Shown here: piece by piece, positions 1-10,449 of the stretch
Position numbering within the stretch: position 1 is the stretch's first letter
Layout of the letters: each line of letters starts with the position of its first letter
DNA from: Stratiolaelaps scimitus
Taxonomy: Eukaryota > Arthropoda > Arachnida > Mesostigmata > Laelapidae
Direction of reading: 5' to 3'
Assembly (NCBI GenBank): GCA_019614645.1
Contig: JABWDB010000002.1
Span: 18,327,501-18,391,500, forward strand
Length of the DNA: 64,000 nucleotides
Notes under the pieces: model-generated
Database searches by the model: none
Told to the model about the DNA's origin: nothing
Seen by the model: the letters and a program-made list of their open reading frames with translations, nothing else
Translations under genes and position numbers: made by a program

Positions 1-217
1 TTCCTCTCGTCTCATAACAATCAGCCACATAAACATACAGGATTACTATCCACCAGTTCCAGCCACATAGAAGAAATTGTTTTGCATTTTTCTCCTCTAA
101 GCGCCATCACTATCATAGGTAACGATTACAGCCATTCAATATACAGCTAGTACAAACGTCGAATGCTCCAACCAGCCTGCTGTTCAATGAGTGCGTTATA
201 AAATTAACTTATTGCTA

Positions 218-218
<1 letters not shown>

Positions 219-269
<51 letters not shown>
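219..269. repeat. (TA)n microsatellite, 51 bp
   Basis: Uninterrupted alternating T and A. Its translation gives a spurious Tyr-Ile run on the minus strand. Confidence 0.97.
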
Positions 270-272
<3 letters not shown>

Positions 273-785
273 TCCGCCATTCGATCGGTGCTAGTCGTAA
301 GAGATAAGATTGTATCGTTTCGTCGTAGAACAACGAATAGGGGGTCCCCATAACAAATTATCAGAATTGATACATAAACGCTTTTGTATGAAATGCCATG
401 TACGGGGACCAGGTGCACAGTGCTATGTCTGTCCACCGTTGTCCGAGCCGAGTGTGAACGTTCTGATCGCGATATAGTCGTCGCAGCAGACATTTGAGGG
501 GTTATCTGTATCTAGCCGAGGGTAACCAAAGACATATTTTCATGTTCATTGCCGCTGCCATATGAATAGCATAATATCGAATGGCAGATGGACATGAGCG
601 TACGCAGGCAAAAGCGGTGAATATCGGCGAAATTCGGAGACGCGTACAAACCTATCCGATTATGAGGAATATGTAAAAATTATCATTCGTTTTCTGTTGC
701 TCATTTATTTGCTTCGTTGTGAAGAACGGCCTGGCTGAACAAAGAAATAATGTGGCAACATTTTTCTCATTTGTTTTTGCAAACG

Positions 786-853
786 GACGACGACGACGAC
801 GACAACAACAACAGCAGTTGTAGTAGTAGTAGTAGCAGCAACAACAACAACAG
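786..853. repeat. Compound trinucleotide tract (GAC)n(AAC)n(TAG)n(CAA)n
   Basis: Four trinucleotide motifs follow one another. Each differs from the next by one or two bases, as when point changes in one array seed a new one. On the minus strand it reads as Cys and Tyr runs inside a 124-codon open frame, which I regard as spurious. Confidence 0.9.
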
Positions 854-1202
854 GCGCAGCAAATATAGGTAATCAATTTGGTAAAGACCTCAGGCGATAT
901 GGCGGCAGGGTACACTACAGCTGTGCGCATTGAACTCGTATATGATTGGTCACAGTTGATTCTATTCGAATTTCGTGGCGAGAGCCAAAATTGAGAAGGA
1001 GAACGCTGTACATGGAAAATCGACAAAATTATTAAGGGACAATCGGAGGAGAAATATGAACGGCGGCTTTATTTGTTCATAGGGAGGTGGGATTTATTTC
1101 GGAAACTGTTGTTTTGTATTCAGCTTCAATTGGAACATATTTAACATAGAGTGATTAAAATATTGTTTTATTCGTAAGTGTTTCCGGATGCCGCTTCTAT
1201 GA

Positions 1203-1475
1203 TTAGGGCGTGCGTGTCTCATAATTAGCAGTTCGCCACAGGAATATCATAAAAAGAAGTAAGCATTCCTGCAACAGTCTCGAAAGAGCAAACCTGCCCC
1301 GGTTGCGCCGGCATCGACCTAGTGACCTAACTTCCTCGAGCGACGGCGGCACGAACTTGATTTCTGCCTCACGCGATCCAACCTTGAGGACCATGGTACG
1401 CGGAACGGCGCTCTCCAGAGGCGTTCTCAGAGTTTCCGGGAACGCCGAGAATAGGCGCACCTTGCACAGTGTCAA
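1203..1475 (-). CDS. Possible coding exon, product unknown
   Basis: A minus-strand open segment of 90 codons ends in TAA at 1203. A hand count over its first 48 codons (1475 down to 1332) gives about 71% GC at third, 60% at first and 46% at second positions. That is the gradient expected of coding sequence rather than of uniformly GC-rich DNA. An in-frame ATG at 1394 sits in a Kozak-type context (ACCATGG). From it the peptide would be 63 residues, starting MVLKVGSREAEIKF and ending in a Leu/Phe-rich, then Arg/Thr-rich tail. The bias starts upstream of that ATG, so this may instead be an internal exon whose acceptor I cannot place. Possible donors are weak (a GT near 1298). I recognise no domain. 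Confidence 0.25.
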   Translation of the reverse strand: MTLCKVRLFSAFPETLRTPLESAVPRTMVLKVGSREAEIKFVPPSLEEVRSLGRCRRNRGRFALSRLLQECLLLFMIFLWRTANYETRTP

Positions 1476-1520
1476 CGGTATCTACCGCGTTTCACCTGTG
1501 GGACAGGTCTGACTTTCGTC

Positions 1521-1578
1521 AGAACTCACCTGAACTTAACGTTTAACATCTGGCTGGCACAACAAAGCCTTCCATCCA
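1521..1578 (-). repeat. Probable tail fragment of SINE-like family 1
   Basis: Read on the minus strand, this resembles the 3' tail of the copy at 22485-22665. Both have a GAAGGC or GAAAGC block, then a GTTGT core, then GTTAAACGTT and a GAGT end, with similar spacing. No tRNA-like head is visible upstream, so it would be a 5'-truncated or decayed copy. Confidence 0.4.
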
Positions 1579-1863
1579 AATTAAAGTGGAAGTTAAAAGT
1601 AGTCACTGTTAAAAATGCTCGTGGCTTCATTCCGCGTGTAGTTAAACAATAAATGAGAGCTAGCCGCTACGTTAACGCTGATGTACACGGTTATTGACGA
1701 AACAGCATGTAAACTCATGCAGGAATTCGATCACTGTCCAATTCAGCTAAAGGAGTGATCGACAGTAGCGTCAACTATCACCATTATTACTAGCTCAACT
1801 ATCGATATGGGTCAATATAGCTTCGCGTTCAGGGTACACTTACCTGTTCGGTAAACGGTAGAC

Positions 1864-1883
1864 GTGTGTGTGTGTGTGTGTGT
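1864..1883. repeat. (GT)n microsatellite
   Basis: Ten GT units followed by TTAAAC. Confidence 0.9.
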
Positions 1884-2299
1884 TAAACTTTTAGCGCATC
1901 TGCTGCGTTTGATCGATGTGTTTGCCAACTTCGGATATATCGACAACGATATGCTCAACTCATATAATAGTAGTCTATCTATTATTAGCTAATTATCATT
2001 GCCCATAATCACCTTGTCCCAGGACGTACGTATGAGCGGTCCAGCATAATTTTCTTTGCGCTTCTTCCGGTTGGCATCCCCACTGTTTGTTTCACAAATC
2101 AGCCAGCGTCCTCACTAGAAATGTGGACTAGGATTCGTGCTATTATTACATTGTACCCTTATTGAGCTAGCACAGAACTTGCCTAATGTGCATAGCGCCC
2201 GCGTAAATTCGAAAGTTGGTGACGACTACCTTTCGTCATAACATGATGTCTTTTTCGTCCAGGGTAGTTCACCCCATGCGCGCTCACGGACTGCGTCTT

Positions 2300-3050
2300 C
2301 TTTTCGCTCTTACACGGTTCCTAGCGGTATGTACGACGTAATAATAATAATAATATTGATATTGACATTGCTGCAGCAGCTATGCAGTAAGCATCAACCA
2401 GCCAACAAAATTGACTTTATTCAATATACAAACATAATAATAATAATAATAATATCCAACATCGCGCGTAAAATACCACAAGTTCATTTTTCATCGACTG
2501 AAATAAGATCGTTCGTCGCTGTGAACGAAGCTGGCAGCTGCAGCAGACCAGCAGCAGCAGCAACAACAACAACATCGACAGGGATTAATGGTTGTTTAGC
2601 ATTTGGTCTCAATTTTCGTTGGCATTTTTTGGTGTGCTCTTGCGCCATTATCGTCCTGGTTTTCGTTGTTGTTATTGTCGTTGCCGCCGCCACCACCGCT
2701 GCCGCATACAGACGATGCATGGGTTCGTCACCGGCAGCTTTTCGCAGCGGAGAGAAGCATCCACCTCGCTGCTATGTGGCTCTTGCCAGCGGTTGCGATC
2801 GCCACTGCTGCTGCTAATATACGCCCGGCAGTGATGATCGCATCCTGTCAGGCTGTGGTGGATGCTGAAGCTGCTGTTGTTCATTTGATCGGCGGCGGCG
2901 GCGGCGTTGGCGGCGGCGGCGGCGGTGTACAGTAGAGGGCGTAAACCAAACAACAACAACAGCCACCTCTCCTCGTAGGAGAGGAATTTTTCGGCTTCGG
3001 GCTTTTTCACTCATCTGGATTATTATTATTATTACTATTAGACACTAGCG
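2300..3050. other. Trinucleotide-rich island
   Basis: Contains (ATA)n runs at 2339-2354 and 2434-2453, CAG/CAA repeats at 2535-2580, GTT/GCC repeats at 2660-2705, and a (GGC)n tract at 2891-2925. Several short frames are open on both strands with Ala, Val, Gly or Ser runs that depend only on the repeat phase. I call none of them a gene. Confidence 0.6.
2891..2925. repeat. (GGC)n tract with one interruption
   Basis: Two (GGC)n blocks are separated by a GTT unit. Read as protein it gives poly-Gly on the plus strand and poly-Ala on the minus strand. The GC-rich run could form stable secondary structure. Confidence 0.9.
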
Positions 3051-3480
3051 AGCGGTAAATCATGCTGGGATCGTTGGCATTAGAACAGCAGCGGCAGTAG
3101 CATCAGCTGCTTGTTAGAACAATCTCACTGAAAGACCCGGACGCCTCGATAAACAGTACGGGAAAGGGATAAGTCACAATAATAGTAAATGGCGATAATA
3201 AAAACAAGCAGAAGCAAAAACGGTCACAACTACCACTACTAGCATTGTTCTAGTATTGATAATTAAGATATTGATAGCTGTAGAACAAACGGCTTACAAT
3301 TTAGTGTCAACGAGAATATCTTGATGGATGTATGCGCAGAGAGGGTTAGAATCCGGTTAAGGAAACTGTATAATGCGCAGTGCGCGATGGATCGCCGTTC
3401 TAAAGCCTAGCGTCGACAACACGATTACGAGAAAATGAGATGACAGAGCTGGACAGGATCGTTGAGTCAAGCTGATCGTG

Positions 3481-3645
3481 TTGTGGTCGAGCCCGGTGGC
3501 GTGGTGGATCCATTCGTGTGCGCCTTGCAAGTGAAAGAGAGACACGTAGGTGCACGGGTTCAATCCCCACCGTTGCACATTTGCATTAAAAGGCGTACGT
3601 CTTATGAAGCAAGCGTCCCGGAAGCGTCTTCACAGCGTCCACATA
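3481..3645 (+). mobile_element. tRNA-derived SINE-like element, family 1, copy 1
   Basis: The segment looks like a tRNA-derived retroposon. A box-B match (GGTTCAATCCC, 3557-3567) fits the RNA polymerase III consensus. A plausible box A (TGGCGTGGTGG, 3497-3507) lies about 60 bases upstream. It shares long blocks with the minus-strand copy at 22485-22665: CATTCGTGTGCGCCTTG (3511-3527), the CCCCACCGTTGCACA block after box B, and CGTCTTATGAAGCAA (3598-3612). Two diverged copies in opposite orientations, with the same order and spacing of blocks, argue for dispersal rather than chance. No poly(A) end or clear target-site duplication is visible. The head resembles a tRNA with an extended variable arm, but I cannot assign the parent tRNA. 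Confidence 0.75.
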
Positions 3646-3704
3646 AAGAAATTCACGGAATTTAGCTAATATCAGCTTTTAAAAAAGGTTTATTGGAATA
3701 TATG

Positions 3705-3725
3705 TATATATATATATATATATAT
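3705..3725. repeat. (TA)n microsatellite
   Basis: Short uninterrupted TA run just downstream of the SINE-like copy. Confidence 0.85.
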
Positions 3726-4079
3726 TAGAAAAATAATTCATTTGAAGACTCTTTTATCCACACTGTAAATGATACCAGAGTACTTAATAAAATGTTGTAT
3801 AATATGTGCTACCGTACACCGACAGACAGCCAACAATATTCAACACAGCTCATTCACAGCTAATTAACCAAAAATAGTTTTTGTAGCGTGTTATCCCTTT
3901 CGCAGCTGGACCCATGCGATTTCCTGGACCGCGGTTGCTGCATCCACCCCTTCATCTTTTCCCGGTTAACTTCCTCTTCCATCGGATAGACTCGAGCATA
4001 GCTTGGAGACTGAATATACACATATGTAAATGTCAACGATTTGTATGGAACAAATTAAAAATAAATCCTAATCATTGTA

Positions 4080-6100
4080 TGTTTGGATAAAACAATGCTA
4101 TATACCTCTGTAGCAGTGAGCGTTAACATCTGTATCAGCAGCAGCATCATGATCACCACCACCATCATCATTATCACCGATATCAAAGGCCCGAAAATCA
4201 AGGAACCTCCTGCTTTTTCTCTTTCATTTCTTTTCAGTTTTTCTGCTCTTACCCATATATTATTGTTGCAATGTTATTCCGCTCCAATAGTTGTTCCCGT
4301 TTCCCGTCGCACGAAGACATTCGGACCCAGCAGCAGCAGCAGCAAGCTCGGCCATCACCACCCTCAACAACTCAGTCACTTGGCGCCGCGACCCCATCAT
4401 GTTCTCTTTGGGTCTTTTCTCTCCACAGTTCTATTTTGTTTTTTCTTACACTCGTAGGAGATTATCACCAATGAATATTTTGATGCACTCCTCCCGCCGG
4501 GGAACAGGCTATCCCTCAAGTGTTTCCTTTGGCCGCGCTTCATTATTTTGCCAGTGTTGCCTTTTCTTTAGCTTGGCTCTGTTGCGAGCTGGAGAACGGC
4601 GGATGGGGAGCGAGGTGGCGCCGAAGACTCAGCCAGCAGACGGACGGAGCAATGAATCGTTAATCATCGCCGACATCTCGGACAGACGCATCGACCTGTG
4701 CACACGGCGGTGGCGGTGGCGCCGGCGGCGGCGACGCCACAGTATGTACACCGCTGAGAACTGCAGTCTTTGCCGGTACACACCCACCGGCCAACCAGAA
4801 CTGCAGCACATGGCATCGATCGCTACATCAGCAAAGCGTACGACCACTACAATAGCAATGCAGGGACGAGCAGCGGACCGCTGAAGCAGCAAACGTACGG
4901 TCGAGAGTCGAACACGAGCAACAGCAGCGGCAGCAGCGGAACCAAATGTTCAGTGCACAAATCCATTCCATAGCACAACGGCTGCACCAGTACAACAGAG
5001 TGCGTACGGCAACAATGGCAAGTGGACGACAACGACGATGATGATGAGACGAGTCCAAGAAATCCTGCCGAATCAGCGATCAGCGGGAACCGCGGCGGTT
5101 ACACTCACAGCCGGTGCCGAAGCAGCCAATATCCATCCAGCAGGAATTGTGATTCTTCAGGGATTGTGTGTGTGTGCGGCTGCGCCGTTGCGTCACTACG
5201 ATGCCAGTGCACTGGTGTGTGTAATGTGGTAAAAGAAAACGGTAGACACCCCAACTACGTGTGTGTGTGTGTGTGGGAGCGTGGCGGGCGCCGCCATAGG
5301 ATACATCGTTCCATGCCGAAGGGTATGTCATCTTCGGTACCCAGCCAGTGTCGGCTGGCAGTCCGTGAGCCGTTGTATCGTATTATGAGTTGCCGTCACG
5401 ATGAAAGCTATACACGACGTTCGCCAAGCCGTCGTCGTCGTCGTCGTCGGCTGCACCATCGCGTCTCATAGGACCCAGACAATACGATACGATGCGATGT
5501 CGAAGTCTATGCGAATATAGTATATAAAATAGCCCTGCGCTCTCTACTCGCTCGCCATTTACACACCCTCGTCGATAGACGGTGCCAACACCGAGCAACA
5601 GCGGCGGCAGTAGGAAGAGAAGATCGACGTCGAGCAAAATTCGAAGGGATGTTGCATCTTCGAAAGGCCGAAAAAAATGGCCAGGCGGATTTCTGATCAG
5701 CGCCGTCAGACATCGATTAGCAGTAGTGGCAGCAGCAGCAGCAGCCGCCAGGCCAACAAACCAGCGATCATTACGGTGGTGGTGGCGGTGGCGGCCGCGC
5801 AGCTCAACTCAGCTGGGCTTTTTGGCGGATTCCGTTAGACGATGGCACACCGTAGAGGGCGGGTGAGCAGCCGGTCAGGTCAGTCTCTGCTCGTTCTACG
5901 ATTGGTATGTGCAGATACAATATGGTCTTACGCTGGCCCTGCTTTTGTTGCCACTGCCGTCGCCGCCACCGCTTCTAGAGACAGCGCGTTATGCTTACTC
6001 TGTCTCGGTGGACGATGACGATCATAATAATAATAATAATAATCGCATCTGTAGCATTAATACTGCACACCAAACACACCTGCTGCACAGTTACTACTAA
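4080..6100. other. GC-rich trinucleotide island
   Basis: Holds ATC/ACC repeats (4140-4175), CAG runs (4330-4350), GGC/GCG repeats (4700-4735), CAG/GGC (4920-4940), (GT)n at 5160-5175 and 5260-5273, GTC repeats (5430-5450), CAG (5730-5745) and AAT (6027-6042). A plus-strand frame at 4856-5042 reads as a Gln/Arg-rich, possibly coiled-coil segment of about 61 residues. The 197-codon frame at 4291-4884 reads through the repeats. Neither matches a family I know. Confidence 0.5.
5867..6100 (+). CDS. Weak candidate: hydrophobic start then Asp/Asn run
   Basis: An open plus-strand frame runs from a TGA at 5864 to a TAA at 6098. From about 5918 it encodes a hydrophobic Leu/Pro-rich segment, then a short ordinary stretch, then DDDD, H and six Asn from the AAT repeat. 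There is no in-frame ATG before the hydrophobic part. It could be an exon of a membrane or secreted protein, but the repeat alone could produce this pattern. Confidence 0.12.
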   Translation, partial: AAGQVSLCSFYDWYVQIQYGLTLALLLLPLPSPPPLLETARYAYSVSVDDDDHNNNNNNRICSINTAHQTHLLHSYY

Positions 6101-6649
6101 CCATAGTGATTCCGTATGTATGTGTGTGTGTGTATATATGTGTGTGGGTGCATTTAATAAGTCTACTTAATATAGTCGGCTTACGCCAGTGGCTCCAGTC
6201 ACAGGCGGCTGTGGCAGAGAGCTATTGTTATTCGATGGGCGAATGGAGCTCTAGACCTGATTCGATCATTAAAAATCGTCTTCAATTATTTTTCATGAAT
6301 CAATTTTTAGGTAAGACAATGCAGTTAGCAGGTTCACCGGTACGCTTCTCCATTGCGCCGGTGCAGGCTACTGCCGACGACAACGTCAAAGTCGTTAGCA
6401 TCGTGGAGGGGTGTTGAGTAATCTACAATCAAATGTAGTTATGGTCGATACACACAGACGCACTCTGGCTCGCGGTTTCTGATAGAAAAACGAACGATGG
6501 ACCTGTGGAAGATTGATTGTTGAATGTTACACATTTGATACTTGTTAATGTCTTTACAATGGCATAAACACACACACACACGCAGATGCACACGTAGATT
6601 GGTCCACCTTGAGTGAAACCGCTGTGTGATTTGAGAAACATCGAGACAA

Positions 6650-6970
6650 ATGATCGCGTCAATGTCGATACAAGAACACATCTCGACATGGACAGACATC
6701 GTGGCTGCGCGGAAAGTCGTTGAAGCCTATGGCGAACTTAGCCAAACTTTGACGGTTCACAAGCTAATGATTCCGGACTTTTTATCATTCGTTACTCGTT
6801 TCCTGCCAATCCTGCGTATACATCGTAGCTTGCGTCAGAAGCGTAAAAGCGTGCGCATCTCCGAGTTGGACAGTACAACGCAAGAGAACAACCACAAAAG
6901 GTCTCTTAGAGAAAGTCAACTCTCGATTAAAAGTTCCCACCAGCGCGGCGAAGTGTTCATCAACATTTGA
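6650..6970 (+). CDS. Candidate small ORF, 106 codons, product unknown
   Basis: Begins with ATG at 6650 and ends in TGA at 6968. The peptide is free of repeats and evenly mixed. It has a hydrophobic-aromatic middle (DFLSFVTRFLPILRIH) followed by a basic, Ser/Gln-rich C-terminal third. A second open frame just upstream (6106-6417) is on the same strand. I recognise no domain in either. An open frame of this length is not rare by chance in 64 kb. Confidence 0.15.
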   Translation: MIASMSIQEHISTWTDIVAARKVVEAYGELSQTLTVHKLMIPDFLSFVTRFLPILRIHRSLRQKRKSVRISELDSTTQENNHKRSLRESQLSIKSSHQRGEVFINI

Positions 6971-7310
6971 TGACCCCTGTGGTGGATTTTTTTTACTTGG
7001 TTGTGTCGTTTTTGTCGGATGCAGCTCAGCAGCCAGCTAAATTCTGTGTCTCGGCAGGAAAATGAGAAAAACTGCACCGAAGGTTATCTCAAATTCGAAG
7101 TGGCAAACTTTGCTTAGTTTCGGATGAGGCTTCATGAATGCCCGCTATGCATTATACCGCTTCCACCTCCATAAGGAAAATGGTGCTAGCTAGAGTTCTG
7201 AACAACCTCTTGCATGTTTACGAATATAGAGAGAGAAGCAAACGTGAGCTTGCGGCTGAACCAGGTCCGGAGCCCATTCAGCCTATGATGTGTCACATGA
7301 GTGTGAGAGT

Positions 7311-7330
7311 CGTCGTCGTCGACGACGACG
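7311..7330. repeat. Perfect 20-bp palindrome
   Basis: CGTCGTCGTC is followed directly by GACGACGACG, its exact reverse complement, with no spacer. It arises where a (GTC)n array meets a (GAC)n array, and it could extrude as a hairpin or cruciform. Confidence 0.95.
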
Positions 7331-8260
7331 TCCATACTTTTAGCCAAGGCGGCTATATAATTCGATAGGGGGGGGTCGCTGAAATGTAGATGAATGATCA
7401 ATGAATCTATGTGATTACGCATTCTCTATTGGCTGATACGAGCGAATTATACAAACGATTCGTCGCGTTTACACAATTGTCGTCATAGTTACACGTCTAC
7501 GTGCGATGCTACCTCGGGCTTTCAGCCTCGGTCACGTGTGAGACATTGAACGCTAGCAGAGGGTGACATTCGATTACAAGAAGTCTGATGAAACCGCCAA
7601 TCTGGTTACTCCTCAAAATACATGTTAGATGTTGGCTGAGAGTCAGTCTGAAAACCTAGGTACTCCTCAAAATATAGAGGAATATTAGGCGTAACTAGGG
7701 TGATCGTAGCACTGAGTACGCAAGCCTAATCCGGCAGTAAACTGGAAAATAGACGCTGCCCGATTTCCAATGCAATATCGCACCGCTACCGGAAAACTGA
7801 AATCATTAATTTCCATTTGAAAAGTTGGGAATTCTCACTGGTAATTTTTATACATACAGGCGAGTAAGGGTAAAGTCGGCTCACAATAGAGTCAAACACA
7901 ATCTGTTATATCTAGAAAAAAATGACGTACACTTGGACAGAAAGTGGCTTAATTGTTCAAGCAGATGGTGTAAGCTTGTGCGTAAGCCTTCTGTAGCCCA
8001 CATGAAAAAAAAAATATATATATATATGTGACTGACAAGGTATGCGCACGGGAGTAGGGAGTGGCCAAGGTAGGATTAGACCAGGGTAAAACGCGAGTAT
8101 ACAGTTAGAAAAAAAATTCAACTTTAGGACAGGGTTGGCTTTTAGTTGTAACGGCATCTCTTTCAATTTAAACCGCAAGTCAAAATTAAATCCTATATAT
8201 GCGAGCTCCAGACTTGCGTCTTACTTTTCTTTGTGGCTTTCGGGCATTCCCCTACCATTT

Positions 8261-8264
<4 letters not shown>

Positions 8265-8291
<27 letters not shown>
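8265..8291. repeat. (AT)n microsatellite
   Basis: Uninterrupted AT run of 27 bases. Confidence 0.93.
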
Positions 8292-8295
<4 letters not shown>

Positions 8296-8999
8296 ATTAA
8301 CGATCGCCCTTCCTACAAACAAATGCAGACCGCTACGGCTAAAATAGCAAAACACTGAACCAACAAACGATGATACGCAAAGAAGGCAACGTTCAGCCAC
8401 AATCTCACCACAGATGCTTCAAGGTTTCTTCACTTTCCACACCTGCTGCAATTGCTCGAATCTCAAATAACCCGAACATCAGCCGACCCTCTCTCTCTCT
8501 CTTTCTCTCCACCCGTTCCGAGTGTATTTCCAGTACTTACAAACAGTTACCCGTACACCAAGTGCCGTATTGCTGTTGGGCCGTCCATTGAAAGCTCTCG
8601 GGCTGAACTCATTTAAATGACATTAGAATAATAGTATTCGTCGTATCGGCCTATTAGAATACTACGAATAATTCACAACACGCGGCCCGCGGGCCATCCT
8701 GTCAACAGCAACGTATGCTCAAAGTCAGCCTCGCGCTCTACCCTGGCGACACGGCGAATCAGCGGCATCTCGAATTAAAATCTTCGCTTAAAAATGAACC
8801 GGCGAGGCAGATCAACGACTACGACAGACGGGTGAAATAGTTGTCACTGTTGAGATAGCGTTGTCACTCATTGTGACTCTCTGGTAGAATTCCCTTGGCC
8901 GGCTGTTGGCTCTTGGGATCCGTTTGCGTAGTGTTTCATTTTTCTGTGCGTTAAAAGTGAAGTGACTATGTATGTATCTATGTATGTATGCGTTTGACT

Positions 9000-10020
9000 G
9001 AACGTTATGGATATGGAAATTCCGTCTCACCTCTTCTGTTTCTATCGCCGCCGCCGCCGCCGCAGCCGTCGACCTGCCGCGAAGAGCCGCGAAGCTGTCG
9101 CCGAAGCCGGCTGCTGCGGCTGCGGACGATGCAAATGGTGTCGACACTTTTTGTTTCGTCGCTCAGGTCCATCCGGGCATCCGGGGGCGGGCGGTTCACT
9201 GTGGTGCCACCTCGACGTTTTGCGCGCGTGAAGGCGAACCTTCGCGTGGATGTGCGCGACTGTCTGTGAGAACGTGAGAGGGGACGTATCTACGGGCAGC
9301 GGAGGCAAATACGTCGGGCGAACGCGGCCGAACAACTGAACAGAGCAGGGCGCTGCGCGGAAGATATCCGAAGAGGGCACAGAGGTCTCCACTGCCGGTG
9401 GAAGAAGAAGAAGAAGCCGTAGGACGATGAACGAGAAGGCCACAGCGCGGAACAGAACAGACTGAAAAGTCTGCGTTGACTCTTACCACGATTGCGTGGG
9501 CGCCGTCGCCGCCACAGCAGCGAGCATCACCACTACCAGCTGTTGTATCGTCGTCGTCGTCGTCGTTGTGTTGTCGTTGCTGCCGCCGCCGCCGTTCATG
9601 CTGATCGTTACGGTGCCGAGCGTCTCGTAGCTCGGCACTACTTCATTCGTTTAGTCATTGACTCACGTCGGTTCATTCATGGACTCCAACGTCGACAGCG
9701 ACAACGGCGGCGGTGGCGGCGGCGGCAACAGCAACAACAACAACAGCGACAATAACGAAGGATGTGCCATCAAAAAGCAACGCAACGCAAACACGAGAAG
9801 CGGCGCAATAAAAGGGCGCAACGCGGCGCCACATGTGCTTGGGGTAGTAGTCGTTGTTGCTGCGGCTGCTGCTGCTGCTGCTTCTTATTCAATGGTGATG
9901 ATGACGATGATATGGTTGGTGCAGATGCCGATGCCGATAGTGGTAATGACGGAGCTGACGTAGATAGTAGTGGTAGTAGTGTTATGACTGATAGATCATT
10001 CTTCTGAGTGACTGTTACCA
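9000..10020. other. GC-rich trinucleotide island with long open frames
   Basis: Contains (CCG)n at 9046-9065, GAA repeats near 9402-9416, GTC repeats at 9548-9566, GGC/AAC repeats at 9700-9750, GCT repeats at 9860-9882 and GAT/GTA repeats at 9895-9980. A minus-strand frame of 133 codons (9042-9443, GTG start) begins with a hydrophobic Leu run and ends in poly-Arg from (CCG)n. Three or more frames are open together here, so I do not treat it as a gene. Confidence 0.5.
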
Positions 10021-10359
10021 CTTCTGACTTCCTTTCTTCTGACTGTTACCACTGTTATTTCGGAGGTGAGGGAGCACCAGACAACGTCTGTTTCGAGGTG
10101 TGCGCGAGTTAACGGAGGGAAGGTCGATGCTCGTCGTATGCACGTGTGCGTATGCGTTTATATATGCTTGGGTGCGCTTATGGCAGCTTAACAGCGTTGC
10201 ATTATTTATATATATATATAAGGCATTTGCACAATGATTTTCGATCCAGCAACCCGAGGCTCACAGATAAAAAGTTGAATGCTGGGATCAAGCATGATAG
10301 CCACGAGGTGAGACGGCCACTCAAGACAACAGTATAATAGAGTGGTCCGGTATAGATAG

Positions 10360-10404
10360 TATCATCACTTAACTAGCAAGTGTATTGCTGGTTAAGTGAT
10401 GATA
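10360..10404. repeat. Near-perfect 20-bp inverted repeat, 5-nt loop
   Basis: The arm at 10360-10379 (TATCATCACTTAAC...) pairs with 10385-10404 with one mismatch, leaving a 5-base loop. It lies about 50 bases upstream of the SINE family 2 copy. The word CACTTAAC occurs again at the far end of that copy (near 10779-10786). It may be a small foldback element or an insertion footprint. The stem is short for a microRNA precursor. Confidence 0.85.
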
Positions 10405-10449
10405 ACATTTATGGTTAGAGTGAAACCAGCAGCCCTCAATACCGTTTGA

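Larger units (their letters stand above)
1..2300. other. Non-coding stretch with microsatellites
   Basis: Mixed-composition DNA. It opens with a long (TA)n array, then a compound trinucleotide tract (786-853), a (GT)n run (1864-1883) and one possible minus-strand exon (1203-1475). A probable SINE tail fragment lies at 1521-1578. I see nothing recognisable in 270-780, 860-1200 or 1600-2300. Confidence 0.6.
3050..4080. other. AT-richer spacer containing a SINE copy
   Basis: Apart from the SINE-like element and a short (TA)n run at 3705-3725, I see no features. Confidence 0.5.
6100..9000. other. Mixed-composition stretch, few repeats
   Basis: Contains a candidate open segment (6650-6970), a perfect palindrome (7311-7330), a (GT)n run near 6120-6132, a (CA)n run near 6569-6580, and (AT)n at 8265-8291. 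I see nothing recognisable in 7440-8260 or 8300-9000. The CTC-rich run at 8490-8505 is a microsatellite. Confidence 0.5.

Noticed and set aside
215..493. 92-codon minus-strand frame ending in Tyr-Ile repeats
   Set aside because: Its end is the (TA)n array at 219-269, and the rest has no recognised similarity.
9042..9443. 133-codon minus-strand frame with a hydrophobic start
   Set aside because: It starts at GTG, its hydrophobic core comes from GAA/CTT repeats and its end from (CCG)n. Third-position GC is no different from the surrounding island.
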